From assembly GCA_934281565.1 (NCBI GenBank), contig CAKQXI010000004.1, positions 1 to 53,743 on the forward strand: 53,743 nt of DNA. The letters are read 5' to 3'. Below are positions 41,559-49,534 of this stretch, one piece after another. Each line of letters starts with the position of its first letter. The first letter of the stretch is position 1. The notes beneath the pieces were generated by a model that saw only the letters and a list, made by a program, of their open reading frames with translations, was not told the DNA's origin and did no database searches. The position numbers were made by a program, and so were the translations under genes. Source of the stretch: an uncultured Prevotella sp. GTDB taxonomy: Bacteria > Bacteroidota > Bacteroidia > Bacteroidales > Bacteroidaceae.

Positions 41559-41674
41559 TTAAAGAAGTTAGAGAAGTTATCACTCCCTACGGTCGTTAGA
41601 AGTTAAAGACAAATGCTTTTAGCTGCAGACTTTAGCTGCCAAAGCTAATGGCTTTAACTTCTCTAACTTCTTTA
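41559..41674. repeat. Element with 21-bp perfect inverted repeats
   Basis: TTAAAGAAGTTAGAGAAGTT(A) at 41559-41579 pairs perfectly with 41654-41674. The left end, including CACTCCCTACGGTCGTTAG, matches in reverse complement the dispersed repeat at 25018-25070. It lies between the acetyltransferase and parE genes and could terminate transcription or be a non-autonomous mobile repeat. Confidence 0.7.
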
Positions 41675-41705
41675 AATTCTTTAACTTCCTCAAAAGATAA
41701 ATTCT

Positions 41706-42854
41706 TTAAATTCTCTTCTTATAACATTTCCTGCGCTTATGCATCACAGGGTCCAAGGCTCCCCATTGCCCTTGCACACCAGCATTGTCCTCCAGTTCCA
41801 CTTGGGTTTCTCCCCACTCAAAGCCATACGCTTGGTAACGAGGTATCAAGTCGGCAAAGAGAATGGCATTGGCACCCTTGGCACGATACTCTGGCAAGAT
41901 GCCTATCAACAAGAGATCTACTATTTTAGTCTTGTGGAACTTCACGGCTCTCAACACGTGCCACCAACCGAATGGGAACAATCTACCACGGTGACATTTC
42001 TGCAAAGCACGGGAAAGAGAGGGCATCGTGATGCCCAAGCCTACCATCTTATGGTCTGGCTCATTCCAGTCCTCGATAATCGTAATCAGATTCAAGTCAA
42101 GGAAACTGAAATACATTTTCACATACTGATCTATCTGCTTTTGCGAAAGCTCGGAATAACCATAGAGGTCTTTGTAAGTATCATTGATGAGCTTGAATAC
42201 CTTTTGCCCATAGCCACCCTTGAACACATCGCTTTTCGTGAGCTTGCGAACGTGCAAGTTGTATCGCCTCTCTATCATCGCTGCAATCTTGGTATATTTC
42301 TCTGGCACGGCATCAGGCACAATCATCTTGAACTCCACATACTTGTTGTCAACCTCAAAGCCATCCATTGCCTCAATATGCTCTGGATAATAAGGATAAT
42401 TATAGATGGTAGGCATAGTACCCAACTGGTCGAAGCCCCATGTAAGCATACCTTCTGGGTCCATATCCGTAAAGCCAAGAGGTCCTACCATGTCTTCCAT
42501 ACCCTTTTGTTTACCATATTCTTCCACAGCTTGCAGCAAAGCCTTGGAAACCTCACGGTCATCAATGAAATCTATCCATCCAAAGCGAACAGACTTACGG
42601 TTCCATCGCTTGTTCGCCTTGTGATTGATGATAGCAGCGACACGCCCCACGACCTTTCCGTCCTTATAAGCGAGATAATATTCAGCCTCACAAAACTCAA
42701 AGGCTGCGTTGCGGTCTTTGCGCAGTGTGTTCATGTCGTCGCTAAAAAGATTGGGTACATCATACTTATTACCCTTGTATAGGTCGTAATGGAAATCTAT
42801 GAACGTCTTCAATTCTTCCTTGGTGCCGACCTTTCTAATTTTTATTAATGACAT
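41706..42854 (-). CDS. GNAT-fold N-acetyltransferase-like protein, 382 aa
   Basis: An N-terminal region of about 100 residues with acetyltransferase strands (CEAEYYLAYKDGKVVGRVAA) is followed by GPLGFTDMDPEGMLTWGFDQ and a second GNAT-like half ending LIGILPEYRAKGANAILFAD, where the R-x-x-G acetyl-CoA loop is recognisable. The overall length and layout match a Bacteroidetes family usually annotated as GNAT N-acetyltransferase; substrate is unknown. It is cytosolic. Its promoter lies in the terminator of the upstream operon. Confidence 0.8.
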   Translation of the reverse strand: MSLIKIRKVGTKEELKTFIDFHYDLYKGNKYDVPNLFSDDMNTLRKDRNAAFEFCEAEYYLAYKDGKVVGRVAAIINHKANKRWNRKSVRFGWIDFIDDREVSKALLQAVEEYGKQKGMEDMVGPLGFTDMDPEGMLTWGFDQLGTMPTIYNYPYYPEHIEAMDGFEVDNKYVEFKMIVPDAVPEKYTKIAAMIERRYNLHVRKLTKSDVFKGGYGQKVFKLINDTYKDLYGYSELSQKQIDQYVKMYFSFLDLNLITIIEDWNEPDHKMVGLGITMPSLSRALQKCHRGRLFPFGWWHVLRAVKFHKTKIVDLLLIGILPEYRAKGANAILFADLIPRYQAYGFEWGETQVELEDNAGVQGQWGALDPVMHKRRKCYKKRI

Positions 42855-42887
42855 CTTATTTCAAACTAGTTTGTTATATTAAACGTG

Positions 42888-42932
42888 CAAAGATAGCAAT
42901 ATTTGGAAAAACAACCAAATATTGCTATCTTT
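42888..42932 (-). terminator. Terminator hairpin overlapping the acetyltransferase promoter
   Basis: An 18-bp perfect stem (42889-42906 with 42915-42932, 8-nt loop) follows the OmpA/lipoprotein operon. On the same strand its distal arm ends in TATCTTTG (42888-42895), a -7 element 33 bp before the acetyltransferase start codon. The same bases therefore serve as terminator arm and promoter. Confidence 0.7.
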
Positions 42933-42988
42933 TTTGCAGTTTTTTAGGGATTGAAGACTTGATTTCTTATATCAATTTCTTTTTGCTT

Positions 42989-44362
42989 TTATCGTAAAGT
43001 GAAAGTGTAAATTTCATCATATTCCTGATCTGTAATAGCACCAGAAACCGTTTTTACAACAACACCGTCACGTATCACACGACAGTTGTAACGTGTTCCT
43101 TTCTGCCCTTTGCTGCAATACACCCTAACGGTATATTCACCGGGAACAAAGTTATTGTTTATACTATAAATATTTTCGACCGCATAACCTGCATTCTTTT
43201 CCCAATCACGATCAAGAGCGAGATTTCCACTTTCCTTTTGATTATAATATACATGAATACCATCTGGTCCATACAAATGGAGGTCATAATCAGTATATTT
43301 TTGCAATGAAGTATTTACCCAAGTCAATGTAACCTGCAAATCACCTGTACCATAAGACTTTGTTACAAGTCCCCAATCTTCTGTACGTCCATCATTCCAT
43401 TTTACATTATCTAAGTTTATGTCTGTCCAACCATTATAATTCTCATAGCCACCATCGGCGCTACTTAAACTCTGGCTAACTGTAACATTACTTGTTGTGT
43501 AATAGTCCATACTCTCTGGCTCTGCTTCCCATGAAGCACGTTTTTCTCGTGAAATCGTGACAGAATAAGTACCCTTTGGTACATTTGCCATATACAAGTC
43601 ATTTCCTTTAGATGCAAATGAAATTCTTCTGATGTTCTCCTGATTTTCGCCAAGTGGAGTCAAAGTAAGATAATAAAAATAATTATCATTCAACTTATCT
43701 TTCTTTACTCTCACACCACCTAATCCTTGGTCAGCATAAAGAGGTTTTACAAGGACAAAGTAACCTAACTCTATAATAGCTGCATCTGTGGTTCCATCAT
43801 CATTACGACAAGAGTAAGGCACTACATCCCAGTTGCCTGTATTCTCGTTATAATGTAACAAGGTGGCATTGGAAGCCTTTTGGGTTGGAGAGCGTAATAT
43901 CAATGGACTGTTGAAGATAAAGTTCATGGGCTCTATCTTGACACTGGCATTATCTATAATCTGGGCACCATTGGGCAATTTGTCAATAGCTGGCAAGTTG
44001 GCTTGGTCTACATAACTCATAGAGAAAGCAACATGACCATTGGTATTTTCATTTGTCGTTGGTACTGCACCACGAGGGATAATCAGAGTGAAACCCGACC
44101 TTTCCATACTTTTGTATTCATCAGAACCTACTACTGCGGCTTGGTCTTTTTCTTCCTCGTCTTCATTTGGCTTGTCATTATTACCCGGTTCGTCACTTGG
44201 ATTGTCGCTTGGATTACTTGGGTCATCATTGGTACCTCCTGCTATTAGGTTCTCAAAGGAAATGGTTTGGTCACCATTGGGCAAGCAAGAGGAAAACTGC
44301 ATACAGACCGCTGCAAGCAACAATATGTTCAGCTTATAAAATAAAGGTTTAAGAACGTTCAT
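42989..44362 (-). CDS. Lipoprotein with ZU5-like and pre-peptidase-like domains, 457 aa
   Basis: The lipobox MQFSSC (about residue 26) is followed by a low-complexity Asp/Ser/Asn/Pro/Glu linker (DDPSNPSDNPSDEPGNNDKP) that would lift the protein off the membrane. Next come SGFTLIIPRGAVP and VAFSMSYVD, resembling a ZU5-type fold, a middle beta region, and a C-terminal domain with DYDLHLYGPDGIHVYYNQ and VPGEYTVRVYC, as in YfaP/pre-peptidase-like beta domains. The role is unknown; a surface or cell-envelope structural job is inferred from its co-transcription 39 bp after an OmpA-type gene. Confidence 0.75.
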   Translation of the reverse strand: MNVLKPLFYKLNILLLAAVCMQFSSCLPNGDQTISFENLIAGGTNDDPSNPSDNPSDEPGNNDKPNEDEEEKDQAAVVGSDEYKSMERSGFTLIIPRGAVPTTNENTNGHVAFSMSYVDQANLPAIDKLPNGAQIIDNASVKIEPMNFIFNSPLILRSPTQKASNATLLHYNENTGNWDVVPYSCRNDDGTTDAAIIELGYFVLVKPLYADQGLGGVRVKKDKLNDNYFYYLTLTPLGENQENIRRISFASKGNDLYMANVPKGTYSVTISREKRASWEAEPESMDYYTTSNVTVSQSLSSADGGYENYNGWTDINLDNVKWNDGRTEDWGLVTKSYGTGDLQVTLTWVNTSLQKYTDYDLHLYGPDGIHVYYNQKESGNLALDRDWEKNAGYAVENIYSINNNFVPGEYTVRVYCSKGQKGTRYNCRVIRDGVVVKTVSGAITDQEYDEIYTFTLR

Positions 44363-44401
44363 ATCTTGTTATTTTTTATATACTATAAAATTCGTTGTCT
44401 T

Positions 44402-45718
44402 TTAGTTGTCGAGGATTGTAAACTCCACACGGCGATTTCTGGCACGCCCCTCTGGCGTTGTATTCGTTGAGATAGGACGGGTCTTGCCAAAGTAATCGTA
44501 AAACAGCTTGTTGCGACTGACTCCTTGTCCTACAAGATACTCTACTACTGCTTGGGCACGAGCACATGATAGTTTCAAGTTCAGTTCATCTGCTCCTATA
44601 TTATCTGTATGTCCCTTTACTTGCACTCTCTTGCCTGTTCGGATGATGGTTCTGGCAAGTCTGTTGAGATAAGGATAAGATGCTGGCTTGATGGTGCTCT
44701 TGCCAAACTCAAAAGTAACATCGTCTATCGCACAAATAGTCTTTCCTACCACTGACTGGTTCTTGGCTATCAATGCATCTATCTCATCCAGTGTATAACA
44801 AGGTTTGTCTACTTGTTGATTAATCATATATACAACTGTATTTGATGCTGGCTGAACCTGTTTTGTTGTCGTTGGCTCCTTTGGTTTCTTATCTGGCTTT
44901 GCCAACAAGTCAAATGGCAAGGACAACAGGGCTTGGATCTCGAAGCCTGAGAAACGGCGACTACCACTTACTTGACTGTTCTTTTTATTGGGAGATGAGA
45001 CATTGATTACCTCGCCATTCTTCTCTTTCTGTGCATAAGTATCGGTAAATCCATGCTCATAAGATACCTCCAAGCCTACGAAGCAAGTCGTATGTGCCAA
45101 TGGGATGGCGTATTTCGCACCGACACCTATCTGACCAGCGAAATAAGTGGACTTAAGGTTTGCCTTGGAAGCACTTATCTCTTGTCCTTGGCTTGTGCTG
45201 TTCTCTTGCTTGTACTGAAGTTTGAGCTTACCTCCCGTAGCCAATCCAAACACTGGGGCGACATAAGCGTATGGGCGCAATCGCCATTCTTCATAACCAA
45301 AATTGAAAATCAATGGGATGCGGAGGTCTAAGTAATGGGCATTGAGGGTATAAGACATATCCTCATACTTGTTCTCTTGCGTATCGTTGCCCGATAGCTG
45401 CATATTGGACAACTTGCCTCCTCTGTTAAGGTAAGACAACTGAGGACGGATACCGAAATTTCGTTCTTCGCCGAACTCTCCATAGCCAAAGATAGAGAAT
45501 ACACCACTTGCTTTCATCTTGCCTTTGCCAGAGATGCCATTGCCAAGATTGGAATAACCCATGTCATTCAGACGGAAACCAAGTCCTGCCCCAAAGTACC
45601 AATCAATCTTACTTGCTATCTGCGTTTGACTATTTACCGTGCCTTGAGCGTGTGCAAAACACATGGGCAATAACAAAACGCCTGAGAATAGCATCTTGTT
45701 CAATGAGTTCTTATTCAT
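44402..45718 (-). CDS. OmpA-family outer membrane protein, 438 aa
   Basis: A signal peptide (MNKNSLNKMLFSGVLLLPMC, then FAHA) leads into a region of alternating strands (about 30-265) typical of an outer-membrane beta-barrel. A Pro/Thr linker (KPKEPTTTKQVQP) follows, and the C-terminal OmpA domain (about 330-437) binds peptidoglycan: VKGHTDNIGADELNLKLSCA and GKTRPISTNTTPEGRARNRR hold the conserved Asp and Arg. It anchors the outer membrane to the wall. It is first in an operon with the lipoprotein gene. Promoter -7 at 45823-45830, leader about 100 nt. Confidence 0.9.
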   Translation of the reverse strand: MNKNSLNKMLFSGVLLLPMCFAHAQGTVNSQTQIASKIDWYFGAGLGFRLNDMGYSNLGNGISGKGKMKASGVFSIFGYGEFGEERNFGIRPQLSYLNRGGKLSNMQLSGNDTQENKYEDMSYTLNAHYLDLRIPLIFNFGYEEWRLRPYAYVAPVFGLATGGKLKLQYKQENSTSQGQEISASKANLKSTYFAGQIGVGAKYAIPLAHTTCFVGLEVSYEHGFTDTYAQKEKNGEVINVSSPNKKNSQVSGSRRFSGFEIQALLSLPFDLLAKPDKKPKEPTTTKQVQPASNTVVYMINQQVDKPCYTLDEIDALIAKNQSVVGKTICAIDDVTFEFGKSTIKPASYPYLNRLARTIIRTGKRVQVKGHTDNIGADELNLKLSCARAQAVVEYLVGQGVSRNKLFYDYFGKTRPISTNTTPEGRARNRRVEFTILDN

Positions 45719-45822
45719 AATTATCCTTTAAGTTTTGTTCTTGTAAAATATATGTTGTAATTTCCTTTATAATTAACTCCAATTTTATACCCAGCACCGC
45801 ATAGTCGAAGCGCTATCAGGTA

Positions 45823-45830
45823 CAAAAGTA
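45823..45830 (-). promoter_or_regulatory. Promoter -7 element of the OmpA operon
   Basis: CAAAAGTA on plus is TACTTTTG on the gene strand, about 105 bp before the start codon. Confidence 0.5.
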
Positions 45831-45917
45831 CTAATTCTTTTGGAAACTTTGCACTTTTTCGTAGATTATTTATCACTTATGGGATAAAAAAACGACTTAT
45901 TTATACTATTGAACAAG

Positions 45918-47171
45918 TTATGCTGTCTTATTTGTTATAAAAAGTACGTGTTTTTCGTTGGATAAGGTCGTGGCAAATATATAGGTATCTCCCCCATCTT
46001 TCAGCTTGAGACGTTTGCGAAGTTCGGCAACGGAAAGTGGGAAGTTACGAGTGGTAATGTTTGCCTTTGTGATGCCTTGGAGATGATGCTTCAGCTCTTT
46101 CTTGTTAAAGGTTGAGATTGCCACTACCCGAAATGTTCTTCCCGGAAAGTTCCCGATGGCTTGATTGCTGATGAACAGGTGACTGTTCTGTGCCAACATC
46201 TTTACTCCATATTGCTCTGATATGGCTCCAAAGCAACCTGCTTTCATCAAGGAAGCATTGGGCTCATATAGATAAGTTTGCATCGTTTCACCTGTCATTA
46301 AACTATGAGTTGCAATGGACAAGTCATAGTTTTTATCTTCAAAAACTGAGACTTGCCCATCATTGACACAATATAGCTTCAATGTATCGGATGCGTTTTG
46401 CTCGGAAAGCACCAAGAGAAGTTCCTTACATTCATTGCCTGTTGATACGACATGGACTTCCCTCACACCTTTCAACTCACTCACGGCACGGTGCCAGTCA
46501 AGCATTGGCGAGAGTTTGACAATGGTATAATCTGCCTTTGCCAACATCTCATCCACCAACAGGGTTACATCTGGTGTGCAATCTTTCAAGGATATTAACT
46601 TATTGCCTGCATCATCTCGGCGAGCTGGGTCAATGAAGATTAGTCGCAAGGGATGCTTGCCATTCGATGGCTGTCCTTTCCCAATATGGCGGAGCACCTC
46701 TATCCCATTGCCGTTTTCCACCATCACCCGCTTCAGTCCCAATCGTTTGAAGTTCTCCTTGGCTACCTCACAAAGATGCGCTTGTTGTTCAACATACATC
46801 GCCTTGCAGTCCAGTCGTGCTGCGATATAAGAGAAGTCTACCCCAAAACCTCCTGTCAAGTCTATAAAAGAAACTTCCTCTTGTTTGATGCCAGAAGTAG
46901 TATCCAAGCCAAGCAATCGTTCTGCCAACTCCGCCTTATACTGTGCCGTAAATTCAGAGGAACATTGTTCCATTGATATATGTGGAGGATATACGATACC
47001 CTCTATCGCTGCCCATCGTGGCAACTTGGCACACGCCATCTGTCGTCCTCGTATCTGGTCAAGGGCGAAAGGCATATCTACCTCCGGCATCTTATTGCCG
47101 AGGAATGCGAGTTGTCGTACATCATCATCCTGATGTAGTCGGATAAAGTCTATCGTAGCTTGGTTCATCAT
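45918..47171 (-). CDS. Class I SAM-dependent methyltransferase with THUMP-like domain, 417 aa
   Basis: The Rossmann-like core shows the SAM-binding strand FIDLTGGFGVDFSYIA (about 107-122), the acidic end of strand 2 (MYVEQQ) and the DPARRDDAGNKL motif (about 190), which in this family follows strand 4. The C-terminal region (about 310-410), with FPGRTFRVVAISTFNKKELK, resembles a THUMP-like RNA-binding domain. An RNA methyltransferase role is inferred. The frame extends to 47180 with a TTG; the ATG at 47171 (or 47168) is more likely. It follows the antitoxin gene by 18 bp. Confidence 0.85.
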   Translation of the reverse strand: MMNQATIDFIRLHQDDDVRQLAFLGNKMPEVDMPFALDQIRGRQMACAKLPRWAAIEGIVYPPHISMEQCSSEFTAQYKAELAERLLGLDTTSGIKQEEVSFIDLTGGFGVDFSYIAARLDCKAMYVEQQAHLCEVAKENFKRLGLKRVMVENGNGIEVLRHIGKGQPSNGKHPLRLIFIDPARRDDAGNKLISLKDCTPDVTLLVDEMLAKADYTIVKLSPMLDWHRAVSELKGVREVHVVSTGNECKELLLVLSEQNASDTLKLYCVNDGQVSVFEDKNYDLSIATHSLMTGETMQTYLYEPNASLMKAGCFGAISEQYGVKMLAQNSHLFISNQAIGNFPGRTFRVVAISTFNKKELKHHLQGITKANITTRNFPLSVAELRKRLKLKDGGDTYIFATTLSNEKHVLFITNKTA

Positions 47172-47189
47172 ATTAATCAAAAGATGAGA

Positions 47190-47501
47190 CTATCCCACAA
47201 CTAAAGAAAATCTCATGCCTAAAGCATTGGCTATTCGTAAGAATGTAGAAAGCTGCATATCAGTCTGTCCTTTTTCCAAAGACGACACATACTCTCGCTT
47301 CTTTCCTATTTTCTCTGCAAGTGCTTTTTGGGTCATCTTTTGTTTCTTGCGTTCATCTTTCAGTAATTCCGCTAAATACCAAGCCTTGGCTCTTGCATCA
47401 AATTCCTTGCGAGCCTCACTACCAGACTCACCTATTTCCTCTCGAAGATGATCTTCAAAAGTCTTTAACCTTGATAATTTTTCTTCGTTAAACTTCAACA
47501 T
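47190..47501 (-). CDS. higA: HigA-type antitoxin, XRE family, 103 aa
   Basis: This is a DNA-binding antitoxin. The C-terminal HTH_3 domain reads MTQKALAEKIGKKREYVSSL followed by EKGQTDMQLSTFLRIANALG. The N-terminal 45 residues are helical and may contact the toxin. It lies 4 bp after the toxin gene, in the toxin-first order typical of HigBA, and probably autoregulates the operon. Confidence 0.88.
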   Translation of the reverse strand: MLKFNEEKLSRLKTFEDHLREEIGESGSEARKEFDARAKAWYLAELLKDERKKQKMTQKALAEKIGKKREYVSSLEKGQTDMQLSTFLRIANALGMRFSLVVG

Positions 47502-47505
47502 GATA

Positions 47506-47862
47506 TTATTCCTCCAAATATTTCTTTAATAATCTTCCTGCCAATTCTATCTCTGCCTTATATTGTTTGGTTCCTTTTTTCATGAAAGAATTCAATATTA
47601 AGATTTGTTTACTCTCCATAAAACTATCTTTATCCAAAGCAAAAAGTACAGAACGATATTCGTCCCTGCTTATAGAAATGCGCAACTCATAAAAATCTGT
47701 ATTTATCAAATGCTTTACAAACTTCTGACTTACGACCTTTTGAGTAGAAACTATCTTTAAGGCATAACGATACTTATCCAATAGTTTTGGCGACAAACTT
47801 TTATAGAATTCTTCGAACTCATCGGAGAAAATAAGATTTCTTATGACACTTTCTTCTTCCAT
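47506..47862 (-). CDS. higB: HigB/RelE-type toxin, 118 aa
   Basis: This is a predicted ribosome-dependent mRNA interferase of the Gp49/HigB group. The N-terminal helices (FSDEFEEFYKSLSPKLLDKY), the central strand ELRISISRDEYRSVLFALD and the following ILILNSFMKKGTKQYKAEIE match the family, with the basic residues at the end that normally serve catalysis. It is paired with HigA. The -7 element lies only 4 bp before the ATG, so its mRNA is predicted to be leaderless. Confidence 0.85.
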   Translation of the reverse strand: MEEESVIRNLIFSDEFEEFYKSLSPKLLDKYRYALKIVSTQKVVSQKFVKHLINTDFYELRISISRDEYRSVLFALDKDSFMESKQILILNSFMKKGTKQYKAEIELAGRLLKKYLEE

Positions 47863-47866
47863 GCTA

Positions 47867-47874
47867 CAAAAGTA
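47867..47874 (-). promoter_or_regulatory. Promoter -7 element of higBA (leaderless)
   Basis: CAAAAGTA on plus is TACTTTTG on the gene strand. Only 4 bp separate it from the higB ATG, so transcription should start at or next to the start codon. Confidence 0.6.
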
Positions 47875-47984
47875 AGAAAAATATGGATTACCGCCAAATA
47901 TTTTGGAAGAAATTTATTACCCTACCATCTATTCTGTCACCTCGTCATGAGCAGTCGGCATAGTATGGCAATCCGCCATAGCTA

Positions 47985-49355
47985 TCAGAGCAATGGCGTC
48001 ATATATAAAGGAAGATATACGATGCCATCTTCTATTTTCAAGTCTTTATCATGAAGCACATACGGCGTAGCCAACTGCTTCTCATACTTTTTGATGCACT
48101 TCTTTAAAGATGTTATTGTATATTGTCTTCCCGATTTCACCTCTATCGGTGAGATATTATGCCGACTTGTTATTGTAGGCTTGGCTATCAAGAAGTCAAT
48201 CTCCATTCGCTCATCTGCATTTGTCGCAGAATACTTGCTAAAGAAATATAGTTTGTGTCCTGCCGCTTTCAGCATCTGGGCTACAATGTTCTCCACCAAC
48301 ATTCCCTCATTTACCTCCAGCTTATCAAACATCAACTTTTGATAAAGCTCGGTGGTTACAAGCCCTCTCTCGTCAAAGGCATGACTGATGAGCAGCCCCG
48401 TATCACCCATATAGCACTTCAAGGTAGTTCTTTCCTCATTAAGTTTCAACCCTATACTTGGCTCTGTAGAGTTATAGCAACAATTGATGATCTTGGCATC
48501 GGACAACCAAAAGAATGCTTCCGAGTAATCACGCATACGAGCCTCTGATTGCAAGTCGGACAATCGGAATTTCTTCTCATGCCTTTGCAACTGCCCCGGC
48601 AATTCCTCAAAGATTGCAGCCACCTTGTTTTCTTGGTTGTCTGCATACTTGCGAATATCATTGCGATAGATACTCAAGATGTCCCTCTTTCTCTCATCTA
48701 CCTTGTCAAAGTCATGCGTATCAGCGTATGCTTGCACTGCCTGTGGCATTCCTCCCACTATCATGTACTGCCGAAAATAATCCAATGCCCTGCGATGGAA
48801 TGTACCCATGGGCTGCTGTTTCTCAAACTGTGCCTTGATAAACGGCATGAGCACCTCATCTCCCATTGCCCACAAGAACTCCTCGAAATCCATAGGGAAC
48901 ATCTCTATGGCATGCTCCTCGGATGGTAACATAATGTCCTTTACATTCTTCTTGAGGGAGATAAGCGAACCTGTCTCGATATAATCATAACGATGGTCTG
49001 CCACCAAATGCTTGATGGCTGCCCTTGCACGAGGACAGAACTGTATTTCATCAAAGATAATGAGAGAATGGGCTTCCTCCGACTTATCCTTACGAGGCAT
49101 AAGCTTCTTCTTGCCATACAACTCCAAACTGGTAAAGAGCATATCCAAATCGTCCAAATAGAGGGCGAAGAACTCGATGACTTTTGGATTTACACGGCTA
49201 AAGTCAATAAGCAGATAAGAGTCATATTCGTTCTTGGCAAACTCCTCCACGATATAACTCTTTCCTATTCGTCGTGCGCCCTCTATCAACAGAGCGACAT
49301 CACCACGTCTATTTCGCTTCCAATCAAGCAGTTGCTGATATATTTTCCGTTTCAT
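47985..49355 (-). CDS. AAA ATPase with DUF4143 domain (copy 3), 456 aa
   Basis: This is the third member of the DUF4143 ATPase group in the window. Walker A is GARRIGKS (26-33) and Walker B LIIFDEIQF (about 96-104), with ETGSLIS as sensor. The middle region (MPFIKAQFEKQQPM onward) and the winged-helix part (FRLSDLQSEARMRDYSEAFF) follow. The C-terminal PD-(D/E)XK-like signature is intact: RMEIDFLI then ISPIEVKSGR (about 380-410). It lies in an accessory stretch beside HigBA and an ORF6N gene. Three 33-bp-spaced repeats lie immediately upstream. Its function is unknown. Confidence 0.86.
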   Translation of the reverse strand: MKRKIYQQLLDWKRNRRGDVALLIEGARRIGKSYIVEEFAKNEYDSYLLIDFSRVNPKVIEFFALYLDDLDMLFTSLELYGKKKLMPRKDKSEEAHSLIIFDEIQFCPRARAAIKHLVADHRYDYIETGSLISLKKNVKDIMLPSEEHAIEMFPMDFEEFLWAMGDEVLMPFIKAQFEKQQPMGTFHRRALDYFRQYMIVGGMPQAVQAYADTHDFDKVDERKRDILSIYRNDIRKYADNQENKVAAIFEELPGQLQRHEKKFRLSDLQSEARMRDYSEAFFWLSDAKIINCCYNSTEPSIGLKLNEERTTLKCYMGDTGLLISHAFDERGLVTTELYQKLMFDKLEVNEGMLVENIVAQMLKAAGHKLYFFSKYSATNADERMEIDFLIAKPTITSRHNISPIEVKSGRQYTITSLKKCIKKYEKQLATPYVLHDKDLKIEDGIVYLPLYMTPLL

Positions 49356-49367
49356 AGAACTATTGCA

Positions 49368-49453
49368 TTACACGTTTCTTAGAAATTCAAAAGGCATATT
49401 TTACACCTTTCTGAGAAATTCAACACTGCAAATTTACACCTTTCTGAGAAATT
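49368..49453. repeat. Three palindromic repeats at exact 33-bp spacing, ATPase copy 3
   Basis: Copies start at 49368, 49401 and 49434. The core TTTCTnAGAAA is a near-perfect palindrome, within TTACACsTTTCTkAGAAATT. The first copy begins 13 bp before the ATPase start codon. CAAATTTA at 49429-49436, a TAAATTTG -7 element on the gene strand, sits at the edge of the third copy. Two copies therefore lie in the leader region. Confidence 0.8.
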
Positions 49454-49534
49454 TGCAAACAATTTAATGACTTTCTTTCAAAATTTAACGTTTAAAATAC
49501 TAAGCATTGCTACATCATTCTTAGTGGAAGCACA

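Noticed and set aside
41739..42782. 347-codon ORF antisense to the acetyltransferase gene
   Set aside because: Shadow of a well-supported gene on the other strand; composition rich in His/Ile/Leu.
49368..49453. CRISPR-like array because of exact 33-bp repeat period
   Set aside because: Only three 20-bp palindromic units with 13-bp gaps, no cas genes, and the gaps are too short for spacers.
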